From: Ferriphaselus amnicola
GTDB taxonomy: Bacteria; Pseudomonadota; Gammaproteobacteria; Burkholderiales; Gallionellaceae
NCBI RefSeq assembly: GCF_000974685.2
Contig: NZ_AP018738.1
Span: forward strand, 62,001-126,000
Length of the DNA stretch: 64,000 nucleotides
Direction: 5' to 3'
Of this stretch, positions 1 to 9,149 are shown one piece after another. The position numbers and the translations under genes were made by a program. Within the stretch, counting starts at the first letter, position 1. Each line of letters starts with the position of its first letter. The notes beneath the pieces are model-generated. The model was not told the origin of the DNA. It saw only the letters and a program-made list of their open reading frames with translations, and did no database searches.

Positions 1-1
1 C

Positions 2-292
2 GCACTGATGATGGCGGGCTTGGATGGTATTCAGAACAAGATCCACCCTGGCGATCCTGCTGACAAGAACCTGTACGACCTGCCACCCGAAGAAGATGCA
101 CTGATCCCAACCGTATGTACTTCGTTGGATGAAGCACTGGCGGCTCTGGATAAAGATCGTGAATTCTTGACTCGTGGCGGCGTGTTCTCCAACGACTTCA
201 TCGATGCTTACATCGAACTGAAGATGACGGAAGTGACTCGTATGCGCATGACCACGCATCCAGTGGAATTCGACATGTACTACAGCCTGTAA
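2..292 (+). CDS. glnA: Glutamine synthetase type I, C-terminal fragment (partial)
   Basis: This is the 3' end of a gene that starts before the window. Glutamine synthetase makes glutamine from glutamate, ammonia and ATP in the cytoplasm. The visible 96 residues include the NLYDLPPEE loop, whose tyrosine is the adenylylation target (Tyr397 in E. coli) used by GlnE to switch the enzyme off, and the family C-terminus [11 protein letters not shown]. It lies upstream of ntrB and ntrC, as in the classical glnA-ntrBC region, but a terminator and a small unrelated gene separate them, so ntrBC probably needs its own transcription. The reading frame is open to the left edge and the identification is very safe. 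Confidence 0.96.
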   Translation, partial: ALMMAGLDGIQNKIHPGDPADKNLYDLPPEEDALIPTVCTSLDEALAALDKDREFLTRGGVFSNDFIDAYIELKMTEVTRMRMTTHPVEFDMYYSL

Positions 293-314
293 GCAATATC
301 GCAGGTGTATCAGG

Positions 315-340
315 AACGGGGCTTCGGCCCCGTTTTTGTT
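315..340 (+). terminator. Rho-independent terminator after glnA
   Basis: An 8-bp GC-rich stem (AACGGGGC / GCCCCGTT) closes a TTCG tetraloop and is followed by a run of T. It begins 22 bases after the glnA stop codon. Confidence 0.9.
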
Positions 341-384
341 TTTTGGCCTGCTATACTTCGAGTCGTTTCTTTTAGGGCAGTGCG

Positions 385-762
385 ATGAGATTGATTTGCT
401 TGAGTCTGGGGTTGCTATTGAGCCTCTCCGCCTTGGCGGATATCTACAAATCTGTGGATGGGAGTGGCCACGTTACCTACTCCAGCACTCCGAGCAAAGG
501 TGCCAAACGGCTGGATTTGGCACCGCCAGTAGCTAGGCAAACACAGTCATCTAGAGCTGTTTCACCGAGTAGCTTCCCTAGAGTCGATGGGCAGACCCAA
601 CGCGAACGGGATGACATGCGGCGGCGGATATTGGAGCAAGAGCGAGCGACCGAGTTGTCACTGTTGAGCGAAGCTCGTGCCAAGACTAACAATCAGGCCG
701 ATGTCGTGCTGCATCAAAAGAACATCGAAGCACTCAACTCTGAATTGGCTCGCCTAAAATGA
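385..762 (+). CDS. DUF4124-domain exported protein
   Basis: A small protein of 125 residues with a signal peptide (about residues 1-18, cleavage after SALA). It is followed by the short DUF4124 domain, recognised by the IYKSVDGSGHVTYSSTP pattern in which tyrosine, glycine and threonine positions are conserved. The rest is a charged, probably coiled-coil tail (about 75-125). DUF4124 proteins are common periplasmic proteins of unknown function in proteobacteria. The gene lies between glnA and ntrB. A TATACT hexamer at 352-357 could serve as a -10 box, but the -35 is poor. It may be co-transcribed with ntrBC (36-base gap). Confidence 0.8.
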   Translation: MRLICLSLGLLLSLSALADIYKSVDGSGHVTYSSTPSKGAKRLDLAPPVARQTQSSRAVSPSSFPRVDGQTQRERDDMRRRILEQERATELSLLSEARAKTNNQADVVLHQKNIEALNSELARLK

Positions 763-798
763 CCTTCGGCGTGGCATGGAATCTGCTTTATAGCCAAC

Positions 799-1848
799 AT
801 GCCTGATACTTCGATCCCCACACTTGAACAACTTGCCACGGCCATCCTGTTGCTGGATGGTCAGGCGCGCATCGCCTATCTCAACCCAGCGGCGGAGAAT
901 CTTTTCGATGTCAGCCGGAAGCATTTGATTGGCCATCCCATCCAGCATGCCTTTACCCAAACTGGGCAATTGGCTGGAGCGATGCAGCATGCGTTGAGTA
1001 ACCATGCCAGTTACATCGAACATGAGCTTACCCTAGGCACCTCCGGCCACACAAAACTACAGTTGCGTGCCGCCATCACACCCTTATTGAACGATCCAGA
1101 TTACAAGCTACTGCTGGAGTTTCATCCCATTGACCGCCCGCTACGACTAGCGCGCGAAGAGCAGATGTTGGATCAGACGCAGGCCAATCGCCTATTGCTG
1201 CGCAACCTCGCTCATGAGATCAAGAATCCACTGGGCGGCATACGAGGTGCGGCACAACTCTTGGAGCAAGAACTCGATCGTCCTGGCTTGCGCGAGTACA
1301 CGCAAGTCATCATTCAAGAGGCGGATCGGCTGCGCTCCTTGATGGAGCGGCTACTGACACCACAGACGATGCCTCATTTTGGTGCATTGAATATCCACGA
1401 GGTGTTAGAGCGAGTGCGCAGCGTAGTGCTGGCTGAGATTCCTGAGGGCTTGAGCATCCGGCGTGACTATGACACCAGCCTGCCCGATCTGCGCGGCGAC
1501 AAAGAGCAACTCATTCAAGTCATGCTCAATATCGTACGCAACGCTGCGCAGGCGATGCACGGCAAGGGCAATATCGTGCTACGCACTCGCATTGCTCGTC
1601 AGATGACCCTGATGCGCAAGCGCCACCGCCTCGCGGTGATGGTACAGATCGTCGACAACGGCCCCGGCATCCCCGAGGCCATTCGAGATAAGATTTTCTA
1701 TCCGCTGGTCTCCGGCCGCCCAGACGGCCACGGCCTTGGGCTAACGCTGGCGCAAGATTTTGTCAGCCAGCATCAAGGTAACATTGAAGTGGAAAGCGAA
1801 CCGGGGCGCACCTGCTTTACAGTACTGCTGCCCCTGCAACATGATTGA
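799..1848 (+). CDS. glnL: Nitrogen regulation sensor histidine kinase NtrB
   Basis: NtrB (NRII) phosphorylates or dephosphorylates NtrC according to the PII protein, and so couples transcription to nitrogen status. The 349-residue product has an N-terminal PAS domain (about 5-115) and no membrane segment, as expected for this cytosolic kinase. The H-box LAHEIKNPLGG has its phospho-acceptor at His139; the N-box is VRNAAQAM (Asn248); the G-boxes are DNGPG (286-290) and DGHGLGL (309-315). It is followed three bases later by ntrC, an operon arrangement. Length and order match the NtrB family throughout. Confidence 0.95.
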   Translation: MPDTSIPTLEQLATAILLLDGQARIAYLNPAAENLFDVSRKHLIGHPIQHAFTQTGQLAGAMQHALSNHASYIEHELTLGTSGHTKLQLRAAITPLLNDPDYKLLLEFHPIDRPLRLAREEQMLDQTQANRLLLRNLAHEIKNPLGGIRGAAQLLEQELDRPGLREYTQVIIQEADRLRSLMERLLTPQTMPHFGALNIHEVLERVRSVVLAEIPEGLSIRRDYDTSLPDLRGDKEQLIQVMLNIVRNAAQAMHGKGNIVLRTRIARQMTLMRKRHRLAVMVQIVDNGPGIPEAIRDKIFYPLVSGRPDGHGLGLTLAQDFVSQHQGNIEVESEPGRTCFTVLLPLQHD

Positions 1849-1857
1849 GGAATGAGC

Positions 1858-3267
1858 ATGAAACCTGTTTGGATCATCGACGACGACCGCTCCATCCGTT
1901 GGGTGCTGGAGAAAGCACTGACCCGTGAAGGCATCGAATTCCGTAGTTTCGTCTCAGCCAATGAAGCATTGCAAGCCCTGCCTGGCGGCTTGCCGCAAGT
2001 GGTGGTTAGTGACATTCGGATGCCCGGTACTTCGGGACTGGAGATGCTACAAACTCTGCGTGATCAGTTCCCGCAGTTGCCCGTCATCATCATGACCGCC
2101 TATTCCGATTTGGAAAGCGCGGTTTCCGCCTTTCAAGGTGGCGCGTTCGAATACCTACCCAAGCCGTTCGACATCAACCATGCCGTCGAGTTGATCCGCC
2201 GCGCGATGGAGCAAAGTCAGCGTGGCGAGGCGGCTATCGAAGATTCGCCCGTTACGCCTGATATGCTAGGGCAAGCGCCAGCCATGCAAGAGGTTTTTCG
2301 TGCTATCGGGCGGCTATCACAGACCCATGCTACCGTGCTTATCAACGGGGAGTCGGGCACCGGTAAAGAGCTAGTCGCGCGCGCCTTGCATCGCCACAGC
2401 CCCCGCGCGAACAAGCCGTTCGTTGCTCTCAATACTGCGGCTATTCCCAAAGACTTGCTCGAATCCGAGCTATTTGGGCATGAGCGCGGGGCTTTCACCG
2501 GCGCCACAAATACGCGGCATGGGCGATTTGAAGAGGCGGCTGGGGGCACCCTGTTCTTAGATGAAATCGGTGATATGCCTGCCGAGCTGCAAACTCGGCT
2601 GTTGCGTGTGCTGTCCGACGGTAACTATTACCGTGTTGGTGGTCATCAACCGATCAAGGCCAATGTTCGCATCATTGCAGCTACTCATCAAAATTTGGAC
2701 GAGCGGGTCAAGCAAGGCTTATTCCGTGAAGACCTCTTTCATCGCCTCAACGTCATTCGTTTGCGCCTGCCGCCACTGCGCGAACGCCGAGAAGACATCC
2801 CGCTGCTGGCCAAATATTTTCTGCAACGCAGTGCTCGTGAACTCGGTGTGGAGCAAAAGCAACTGAGCGAGGCTGCGCTCCAGCATCTAATGGCGCAAGA
2901 GATACCTGGCAACGTGCGGCAACTCGAGAACCTCTGTCACTGGATCATTGTGATGACCCCATCACAGCAAGTCGAAGTGGCTGACCTCCCCCCCGAGTGG
3001 CGCGAAACTAAGGTTGATGAGGAAGCGAGTGTCAACACTGATTGGCGTGGTGCACTAGCACAAGAGGTAACCGTAGCACTGCAACGTGGTGACCAAAATC
3101 TGCTCGACGCGCTCAATCGTCAATTTGAAAGCATCCTCATCACCCAAGCGCTACAGCATACCGGCGGCCGCCGCATCGAAGCTGCCGTGCTGCTGGGCAT
3201 GGGACGAAATACACTGACACGGAAAGTGCAGGAGCTAGGTCTGGACGTGGATGGGGCGGAAAACTAG
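1858..3267 (+). CDS. glnG: Sigma-54-dependent response regulator NtrC
   Basis: NtrC is the partner of NtrB; when phosphorylated it activates sigma-54 promoters of nitrogen genes. The domains are a receiver (acidic pocket DDD, phospho-acceptor Asp in VVSDIRMPG at about residue 52), an AAA+ domain with Walker A GESGTGKE, the sigma-54 contact loop GAFTGA and Walker B LFLDEIGD, and a C-terminal Fis-type HTH (LLGMGRNTLTRKVQELG). The ATG at 1858 is preferred because GAGGA at 1847-1851 sits 6 bases upstream and the N-terminus MKPVWIIDDD then aligns with E. coli NtrC. An in-frame ATG at 1852 would overlap that ribosome binding site. Confidence 0.95.
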   Translation: MKPVWIIDDDRSIRWVLEKALTREGIEFRSFVSANEALQALPGGLPQVVVSDIRMPGTSGLEMLQTLRDQFPQLPVIIMTAYSDLESAVSAFQGGAFEYLPKPFDINHAVELIRRAMEQSQRGEAAIEDSPVTPDMLGQAPAMQEVFRAIGRLSQTHATVLINGESGTGKELVARALHRHSPRANKPFVALNTAAIPKDLLESELFGHERGAFTGATNTRHGRFEEAAGGTLFLDEIGDMPAELQTRLLRVLSDGNYYRVGGHQPIKANVRIIAATHQNLDERVKQGLFREDLFHRLNVIRLRLPPLRERREDIPLLAKYFLQRSARELGVEQKQLSEAALQHLMAQEIPGNVRQLENLCHWIIVMTPSQQVEVADLPPEWRETKVDEEASVNTDWRGALAQEVTVALQRGDQNLLDALNRQFESILITQALQHTGGRRIEAAVLLGMGRNTLTRKVQELGLDVDGAEN

Positions 3268-3287
3268 AGTTTGCAGCAACTGTTAAG

Positions 3288-4043
3288 CTAAACACCCCGA
3301 GTCAAGCAAACTGGACACTGCGCATCCGGTACCAGTTTGAGTGTGCGCCAGTTCATGTCCAGCATGTCCATCACTAGTAAACGTCCTGTGAGGGGCTTAC
3401 CTACCGCCATCAGCAATTTCAACGCTTCGGCGGCCTGTAAGCTGCCGATCACGCCGACCAAGGGAGCGAATACGCCCATGACTGCGCAGCGTGTCTCGGC
3501 GCTTTCGGCGTGTTCGGGATAGAGACAGTGGTAACAGGGACTGTCCGGTTGGCGCAGGTCGAACACGGTGATCTGGCCGTCAAAGCGCATGGCGGCACCC
3601 GAGACCAGCGGCTTTTGTAAGTGCGAACAGACTCGATTGATGGCATAGCGAGTGGCAAAGTTGTCACTGCAATCCAGCACTACATCGGCGTTGATAGCCA
3701 ATTCCGCCAAATGCGCTTCGTCCACACGTTTTGCGATGGTGTGCACCTTCACTTCTGGATTGATTTCGGCTAAAGCCGCTTGAGCCGATTCGACCTTACT
3801 CAGTCCGACGCTGGAGGTATGGTGCAGGATCTGGCGCTGTAGGTTGGTCAGATCGACCGTGTCGCCGTCGCAAAGGGTGATCGTACCTACGCCGCTGGCA
3901 GCGAGGAACAGCGCAGCTGGTGAGCCTAGTCCGCCTGCCCCGATGATCAGTGCATGCGCCGAGCGCAGTCTTTCCTGTCCCTCAATCCCAATTTCCGGCA
4001 ACAAGATGTGCCGACTGTAGCGCAGCAATTCAGAGTCATTCAC
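3288..4043 (-). CDS. moeB: HesA/MoeB/ThiF-family adenylyltransferase
   Basis: This E1-like enzyme adenylates the C-terminal glycine of a sulfur-carrier protein (MoaD or ThiS) using ATP, in molybdopterin or thiazole synthesis. The 251 residues contain the nucleotide-binding loop GAGGLG (35-40), the conserved DLTNLQRQ segment, a zinc site formed by CYHC (170/173) and CPVC (243/246), and a candidate catalytic Cys186 in ETRCAVMG. It is the last gene of the gpmI-envC-ctpA operon on the minus strand, 11 bases after a small conserved gene. MoeB and ThiF cannot be told apart from sequence alone; the lack of a rhodanese extension and the general pattern favour MoeB. Confidence 0.85.
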   Translation of the reverse strand: MNDSELLRYSRHILLPEIGIEGQERLRSAHALIIGAGGLGSPAALFLAASGVGTITLCDGDTVDLTNLQRQILHHTSSVGLSKVESAQAALAEINPEVKVHTIAKRVDEAHLAELAINADVVLDCSDNFATRYAINRVCSHLQKPLVSGAAMRFDGQITVFDLRQPDSPCYHCLYPEHAESAETRCAVMGVFAPLVGVIGSLQAAEALKLLMAVGKPLTGRLLVMDMLDMNWRTLKLVPDAQCPVCLTRGV

Positions 4044-4054
4044 TGGGTGGGGTG

Positions 4055-4459
4055 TTACTTGAAGTCGCGTAATTCTTTCGGCGTCTCGTCGTGATCGCCA
4101 TGAGAGTGATGCTCATAGACTTTGACGAAGATCTCGCGCCCGCGCGTCTTTGTTTGCCATTCTGGCATTTTAAGATTGTGGTATTGCACGTCTTCACAGT
4201 AATAGATCAGCTTGCGCCCTAGTTTACGCAAGGCGTTATCCTCGAAACGGAATCCCTCATCAACCAGCGCGTGCTCAAGCCCTTCTAGCGAGTAATGTTG
4301 AATGTCATAGTTGATGCGCAAGCTGTTAGCTTGGGTGCCGCGCTCCACTTTGAACTCATACAAACCCGTCAGTAATTCGAGAGCTCGCTCAACCTGCCCT
4401 GCGGGGCTATCAGTGAAGAAGAGTTCGCGCTCTTTTTGCGTCTCGAAAGGATTGATCAT
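4055..4459 (-). CDS. Conserved hypothetical protein, HMA-like fold possible
   Basis: A soluble 134-residue protein without signal peptide. Residues about 18-70 show a beta-alpha-beta-beta-alpha-like alternation (RALELLTGLYEFKVERG ... LRINYDIQHYSLEGLEHALVDEGF) that resembles the ferredoxin-like fold of heavy-metal-associated domains, but the metal-binding CxxC is absent. The tail is histidine-rich (YEHHSHGDHDE), which could bind metal. It lies 9 bases after ctpA and 11 bases before moeB, so it is translated as part of that operon. The function is unknown; the fold suggestion is my inference from pattern only. Confidence 0.65.
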   Translation of the reverse strand: MINPFETQKERELFFTDSPAGQVERALELLTGLYEFKVERGTQANSLRINYDIQHYSLEGLEHALVDEGFRFEDNALRKLGRKLIYYCEDVQYHNLKMPEWQTKTRGREIFVKVYEHHSHGDHDETPKELRDFK

Positions 4460-4468
4460 TTTGTCACC

Positions 4469-5872
4469 TTACGGCTTCTTACCTTGCAGGATGTGCATAC
4501 CTTTCAGCAGATTCATCGCCTGATTCAACTGGAAGTCATTTTTCGCGCCGAACTCTACGATCTCGGGCTTGGCGGCATTACCCTCTTTGGGTTTAGGTGC
4601 GTCTTTGGCAGAGGTAGCAGGTTTGGTTTCAGGCTGATCTTCTGTTTGCTTATCGTTACTCAAGTGGTGCGATAGATCGGCCTCGCGCAGTCGGAAGGCA
4701 TTGTCCTGAGCCGCGGTCGCAGGATCTTCCGAGATGATGTCGGGAACAATGCCTTTGGCCTGAATCGAGCGGCCATTAGGTGTGTAATAACGCGCGGTGG
4801 TGAGCTTGATGGCGGAGTTGTTGCTCAGTGGCAGAATGGTTTGCACCGAGCCTTTGCCGAAAGTTTGTGTACCCATGATGAGTGCGCGCTTGTGATCTTG
4901 TAATGCGCCCGCCACGATTTCGGAGGCTGAGGCCGATCCGCCATTCACCAGTACGACCATCGGCACACTTTTGACCGATGCCGGCAAGTTCTTCAGATAG
5001 TCATCCTTGTCGCCACGCAGATAGTTTTCGGGTGCGGTGGTCAGGTTCATCTTGGCATCTTCGGTGCGGCCTTCTGTATAGACCACTAGCGTATCTTTGG
5101 GCAAGAAGGCAGCGGCTACACCAACGGCACCATTCAGTAGTCCACCCGGATCATTGCGCAGGTCGAGCACGAGGCCATGCATCTCGCCATTGCTCTGTTT
5201 GTAAAGCGCTTCAATGGCCTTGGCTAGATTCTCGCCGGTGTGCTCTTGGAACTGGGTGACGCGCACGAAGCCGTAACCAGGCTCGATCAACTTGGATTTA
5301 ACACTCTGCGTCTTGATGACTGCGCGGGTGATGACGATGGTGAGTGGTTTCGGCTCGCTCTTGCGAAGCACCGTCAGTGTGATCTTGGAGCCGGGCTTGC
5401 CGCGCATCTTCTTCACGGCATCATTCAGTGTCAGCCCTTTAACCAACGTGTCGTCCAGTTTGAGGATGAGATCTCCAGACTTGATGCCGGCATGGTAGGC
5501 AGGGGTGTCTTCGATCGGGGAGATCACCTTGACCAGACCATCTTCCATACCGACTTCGATACCCAAGCCACCGAACTCACCCTGAGTGCTGATCTGCAAC
5601 TCCTTGAAGGCATCACCTTCGAGATAAGCCGAGTGCGGATCGAGGCCATTCAACATCCCATTGATAGCTTCAGTCATCAGCTTCTTGTCGCTGACTGGCT
5701 CGACATAATCGCTCTTGATCTTGCCGAACACATCGGCAAATGCGCGCATCTCCTCGATCGGCAAGGGCTGGTTGGCGTCTTTTTCAGCGCTGGCTGAAAA
5801 ATGCAGGCTAAGCGCCACGCCTGCGATCAGTCCAATACCGATTAGGCCAAATTTCTCGATTCGATTGCGCAT
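4469..5872 (-). CDS. ctpA: C-terminal processing peptidase, S41 family (CtpA/Prc-like)
   Basis: A periplasmic serine protease that cleaves proteins near their C-terminus; relatives trim murein hydrolases and damaged envelope proteins. The 467 residues have an N-terminal signal anchor (about 8-28), a PDZ domain (about 95-175, FGGLGIEVG ... AGIKSGDLILKLDD) and the S41 catalytic domain. The Ser/Lys dyad is visible as Ser315 in GGSASASEI and Lys340 in FGKGSVQT, 25 residues apart as in Prc. The C-terminal 80 residues are charged and low in complexity. It lies 15 bases downstream of envC; the envC-ctpA pairing is common in proteobacteria and fits a role in regulating peptidoglycan hydrolases. Confidence 0.93.
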   Translation of the reverse strand: MRNRIEKFGLIGIGLIAGVALSLHFSASAEKDANQPLPIEEMRAFADVFGKIKSDYVEPVSDKKLMTEAINGMLNGLDPHSAYLEGDAFKELQISTQGEFGGLGIEVGMEDGLVKVISPIEDTPAYHAGIKSGDLILKLDDTLVKGLTLNDAVKKMRGKPGSKITLTVLRKSEPKPLTIVITRAVIKTQSVKSKLIEPGYGFVRVTQFQEHTGENLAKAIEALYKQSNGEMHGLVLDLRNDPGGLLNGAVGVAAAFLPKDTLVVYTEGRTEDAKMNLTTAPENYLRGDKDDYLKNLPASVKSVPMVVLVNGGSASASEIVAGALQDHKRALIMGTQTFGKGSVQTILPLSNNSAIKLTTARYYTPNGRSIQAKGIVPDIISEDPATAAQDNAFRLREADLSHHLSNDKQTEDQPETKPATSAKDAPKPKEGNAAKPEIVEFGAKNDFQLNQAMNLLKGMHILQGKKP

Positions 5873-5887
5873 CTGTTTGTCCTGTAA

Positions 5888-7090
5888 TTACTTGCCGCTC
5901 ACCCATTTCATCGGATCGAACGGTTTGCCCTCATGGCGTAGCTCGAAGTATAAACCGGAAGTCTCATTTCCGCCGCTGTTGCCAACGGTAGCGACAGTGT
6001 CACCGCCGCGAAGCTCATCACCGACTTGTTTGTACAGCGTTTCATTGTTGCCGTACAAACTCATGTAACCATCGCCGTGATCAACGATCAGCAGATTGCC
6101 AAAGCCCCGCAGCCAGTCGGCATAAACGACCTGCCCTGCAGCTACCGACTTCACGGGCTGACCAGCGGTGGCGCGCAAAAATAGTCCCTTCCATTGCATG
6201 GTGCTATCGGGGCGCGTGGCGCCGAACTGATTGCTGATCGCACCCTTCACTGGTAGCGCCAGCTTTCCACGCAGTTGGGCAAAAGAGCTGCCATCATGGC
6301 GGCTGTCCGGTAATTTCTCGTTCCGTGCCACCGGAGTCTGCTTAGCCGCGACTGGGGCTCGCTCCTTGCTACGAGGTTTGGCACGTAATTTGGAAAGCTG
6401 TTCCATCAATTTGGACAGGCGATTCTCATTCTGCTGCATACGTTGGATCTCGCGCCGCTGCTGCTTGAGCTGCTGAGCAATATCGAGAAGTGTCTTTTGG
6501 CGAGCCTTCTTGTCTTTTTCCAACTTGGTTTTCTGTGCCTGTTCTTCTTGTTGCAGAGCGACAATCTGGGCGCGTTTGTCGCGCGTTCGTTCAGTCACGT
6601 TCGCCAGCTGCGCAAGATTAGCTCGCAGTTTATCCAGCCAAGCAGCGCGGTCGCGGGCGATATATTCGTAGTAACGCAGGTCGCGGGCGATCTGGTTAGG
6701 GTCGCGGCCATTGAATAAGAGACGCAAGTATTCGTGCTGACCGCCGACGTATTGTTGATACATCAGCTTGCCCAACAATGCTTGCTGGCCTTCCATGTCC
6801 TTGCCTATTTGTGCCGACTGGCCATCAAGCTGTTGAAGCTCTAGGTTGCTTGCGTGCTTCTGATCGGAAAGCTCGGCCAACGCACGGTTGCTGTTGCTGA
6901 TAGCAAGTTCCGATTCACGCAAAGAGTCGGCGGCCTCGGATTTTGATTCAGTGGTCTTTTCCAGCGCCTGCTGCATAGAGCGGATACGCTCGCGTAACTG
7001 CTCCAACTCTTCCTGTCGAGGATTCCCGGCGCTGGCAGGAACACTTGCCAGTAGGCAAAAGCAGAGCAGCAGACGCAGGCGAAATCTCAC
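5888..7090 (-). CDS. envC: Murein hydrolase activator EnvC
   Basis: EnvC activates the amidases that split the septum during division, working in the periplasm. The product (400 residues, GTG start) has a signal peptide (about 1-22), long coiled coils (about 25-105 and 150-235), a basic linker and a C-terminal LytM/M23 domain (about 277-397). The LytM domain is degenerate: the usual zinc ligand motif HxxxD is MQWKGLF here and the HxH motif is YFELRH, while the fold signatures [12 protein letters not shown] and GNSGG remain. That is the hallmark of an activator without its own hydrolase activity. Its start overlaps the gpmI stop (GTGA), which implies translational coupling. Confidence 0.92.
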   Translation of the reverse strand: MRFRLRLLLCFCLLASVPASAGNPRQEELEQLRERIRSMQQALEKTTESKSEAADSLRESELAISNSNRALAELSDQKHASNLELQQLDGQSAQIGKDMEGQQALLGKLMYQQYVGGQHEYLRLLFNGRDPNQIARDLRYYEYIARDRAAWLDKLRANLAQLANVTERTRDKRAQIVALQQEEQAQKTKLEKDKKARQKTLLDIAQQLKQQRREIQRMQQNENRLSKLMEQLSKLRAKPRSKERAPVAAKQTPVARNEKLPDSRHDGSSFAQLRGKLALPVKGAISNQFGATRPDSTMQWKGLFLRATAGQPVKSVAAGQVVYADWLRGFGNLLIVDHGDGYMSLYGNNETLYKQVGDELRGGDTVATVGNSGGNETSGLYFELRHEGKPFDPMKWVSGK

Positions 7091-8625
7091 TGGAACTGGA
7101 TGAGCGAGTGCCCCGTCATTTCGACAGGTTGCGGCAACCCCATCATGGCGAGCAAGGAAGGGGCGATATCCTTTAGCGCACCGGTATCCGCCAGTTTGGC
7201 TGGGCGACCCACGTAAAGGAAGGGCACAGTATTCAGCGTATGTGCGGTATGAGCCTGCTGGGTATTGCGGTCGATCATCTGTTCTACATTGCCATGATCG
7301 GCGGTGATGATGGTTTCACCACCTGCCGCCTGCATCGCCTCGACTACGCGTCCGATGCACACATCCAACGTCTCGACGGCCTTGACGGCTGCCTCCATGT
7401 CGCCGCTGTGGCCCACCATATCACCGTTGGCATAGTTGCAGATGATGGCCTGATAGCTTCCGCTCTGGATGGCCGCCACTAGCTTGTCGGTGACCTCGAA
7501 GGCACTCATGTCTGGCTTCAGGTCGTAAGTCGCTACTTTCGGTGAAGGCACCAAAATACGGTCTTCGCCGGGGTAGGGTTGCTCATGGCCACCGCTCATG
7601 AAGTAGGTGACATGGGCGTACTTCTCAGTCTCGGCGATGCGCAACTGCTTCAAGCCAAGACTCGACAGGTATTCGCCGATACCGTTGCGGATGGCTTCCG
7701 GCGCGAACGCTGCCACCGCGTGAACATCTTCGCCGTAATTGCTCAAGGTCACGAAACTGGAAAGCTTGGGAAAACTGCTACGTGCGAAGCCATCGAAGCT
7801 ACCGTCGGTTAGCGCATGCGTGAGCTGGCGTGCGCGGTCAGCGCGGAAGTTCATGAAGATGACGGCATCACCATCCTCCATGCGGATCGGTGCGGCTCCG
7901 GCAGGCACGATCGCGGTGGCTTTCACGAACTCATCATTCTCACTACGAGCATATGCGTCGGCGAGTGCGGTGGCGGCATCGGGCGCGACAAAGTCGGCGC
8001 GACCTTCAGTCAGTAAGTCATAGGCAGATTGCACGCGTTCCCAACGATTGTCCCTATCCATGGCGAAATAGCGACCGACGAGCGAGGCAATGCGACCAAC
8101 GCCAAGCTCATCGCATTTGGCTTGCAAGTGTTCCAGCGAAGTGGCGGCCGAGCGTGGCGGGGTGTCGCGTCCATCCAGAAAGGCGTGAACATAGACATTA
8201 CTCAAGCCAGATTGCTTGGCCAGCTCCAGCATGGCGTAAATGTGGTTCTCATGACTGTGAACTCCACCAGAGGACAGCAAACCCAAGATGTGCAAAGCTT
8301 TGCCGCTTTGCTTGACTTGGGTAATCGCTTGAGTGAAAGCGGAATTGGTATTGAAACTGCCATCCTGAATGGCGACATCCACTCGGGTAAGTTCTTGATA
8401 TACCACACGACCTGCACCGATGTTGAGGTGGCCGACCTCGGAATTTCCCATTTGTCCGTCAGGCAGGCCGACCGACATTTCGGACGTGTGGATCAGCGTG
8501 TGCGGATACTTCGCCCACAGCCGATCCCAGTTTGGCTTGCGCGCGCTGGCGATGGCGTTGAAATCGTGATCTTCGCGATAGCCGAAGCCATCAAGGATAA
8601 CTAATAGAACAGGAGTGACTTTCAT
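7087..8625 (-). CDS. gpmI: 2,3-bisphosphoglycerate-independent phosphoglycerate mutase
   Basis: This glycolytic enzyme interconverts 3- and 2-phosphoglycerate through a phosphoserine intermediate with two metal ions, in the cytoplasm. The 512-residue length is standard. Visible signatures are the metal site VILDGFG (Asp12), the nucleophile Ser62 in [15 protein letters not shown], the [11 protein letters not shown] loop, [10 protein letters not shown] and the C-terminal metal cluster [12 protein letters not shown] and [10 protein letters not shown]. It is the first gene of a minus-strand operon with envC, ctpA, a hypothetical gene and moeB, and is divergent from the arsR-type gene at 8780. The gpmI-envC-ctpA order is widely conserved. 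Confidence 0.96.
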   Translation of the reverse strand: MKVTPVLLVILDGFGYREDHDFNAIASARKPNWDRLWAKYPHTLIHTSEMSVGLPDGQMGNSEVGHLNIGAGRVVYQELTRVDVAIQDGSFNTNSAFTQAITQVKQSGKALHILGLLSSGGVHSHENHIYAMLELAKQSGLSNVYVHAFLDGRDTPPRSAATSLEHLQAKCDELGVGRIASLVGRYFAMDRDNRWERVQSAYDLLTEGRADFVAPDAATALADAYARSENDEFVKATAIVPAGAAPIRMEDGDAVIFMNFRADRARQLTHALTDGSFDGFARSSFPKLSSFVTLSNYGEDVHAVAAFAPEAIRNGIGEYLSSLGLKQLRIAETEKYAHVTYFMSGGHEQPYPGEDRILVPSPKVATYDLKPDMSAFEVTDKLVAAIQSGSYQAIICNYANGDMVGHSGDMEAAVKAVETLDVCIGRVVEAMQAAGGETIITADHGNVEQMIDRNTQQAHTAHTLNTVPFLYVGRPAKLADTGALKDIAPSLLAMMGLPQPVEMTGHSLIQFQ

Positions 8626-8779
8626 GGCATGTTGTATCAGAATATAAGGACTTACTTAAAGACTTGCGGACAGTGCGGTGGAGTGTGGCAGTCGGTCGCA
8701 AGTTCCCCGATTCCCCAACTCGGGTATTTTAACTTAAGTCGTCGCAATTCTCGACGGCCTTATCAGGATAACGGCACGC

Positions 8780-9082
8780 ATGGCAAACTCGTTGATTGAT
8801 CGTGACGAAGACATCGAACAGGCCTCTTTGGCCATCAAATCCATCGCCCATCCTTTGCGACTGAAGATTCTCTGCGTTCTCGGCGAGGAGGAGGTCAGCG
8901 TGCAAGACATTGTGGATAACGTAGGCACTTCGCAAAGCAACATTTCCCAGCATTTAGCCATCCTGCGCGACAAAGGGGTGCTGTGTACTCGCAAGGATGC
9001 GAATCGCGTCTATTACCGCATCGGTGATTTACGCACCTTGAAGCTAGTCAGCATGATGCGCGAAGTGTTCTGTACCCAGTAA
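8780..9082 (+). CDS. ArsR-family regulator, persulfide-sensor type (SqrR/BigR/YgaV-like)
   Basis: A 100-residue winged-helix repressor. The recognition helix lies around SNISQHLAILRDKGV (53-67) and the wing around RKDANRVYYRIGD. It has Cys32 in LRLKILCVLG and Cys98 at the C-terminal VFCTQ. In E. coli YgaV, Xylella BigR and Rhodobacter SqrR two cysteines at these places form the tetrasulfide that relieves repression. Metal-binding ArsR motifs (ELCVCDL) are absent. A third cysteine (Cys69) sits in the wing region. The downstream operon with sulfide:quinone oxidoreductase and a DUF2892 protein fits a sulfide-responsive role. Sensor chemistry is inferred from cysteine positions. Confidence 0.85.
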   Translation: MANSLIDRDEDIEQASLAIKSIAHPLRLKILCVLGEEEVSVQDIVDNVGTSQSNISQHLAILRDKGVLCTRKDANRVYYRIGDLRTLKLVSMMREVFCTQ

Positions 9083-9087
9083 CGTGT

Positions 9088-9121
9088 TTGATTTGCCAAA
9101 TATATTAGCATATACTAATAT
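9088..9121 (+). promoter_or_regulatory. Sigma-70-like promoter with overlapping inverted-repeat operator
   Basis: A -35 hexamer TTGATT (9088-9093), a 17-bp spacer and a -10 hexamer TATACT (9111-9116) lie between the arsR-type gene and the adaptor gene. A perfect 7-bp inverted repeat, ATATTAG (9102-9108) and CTAATAT (9115-9121) with a 6-bp spacer, covers the -10. Its size and AT content are typical of ArsR-family operators. The predicted start of transcription, near 9123, is 27 bases before the ATG at 9150. Binding by the neighbouring regulator is inferred. Confidence 0.7.
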
Positions 9122-9149
9122 GCTCAACTATTATTTTCAGGTGGGCTGG

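Noticed and set aside
8662-8703. ACTTGCG / CGCAAGT inverted repeat upstream of the arsR-type gene as a second operator
   Set aside because: It does not resemble the ATATTAG-type repeat, lies far from a recognisable promoter and has a 28-base loop; probably chance.
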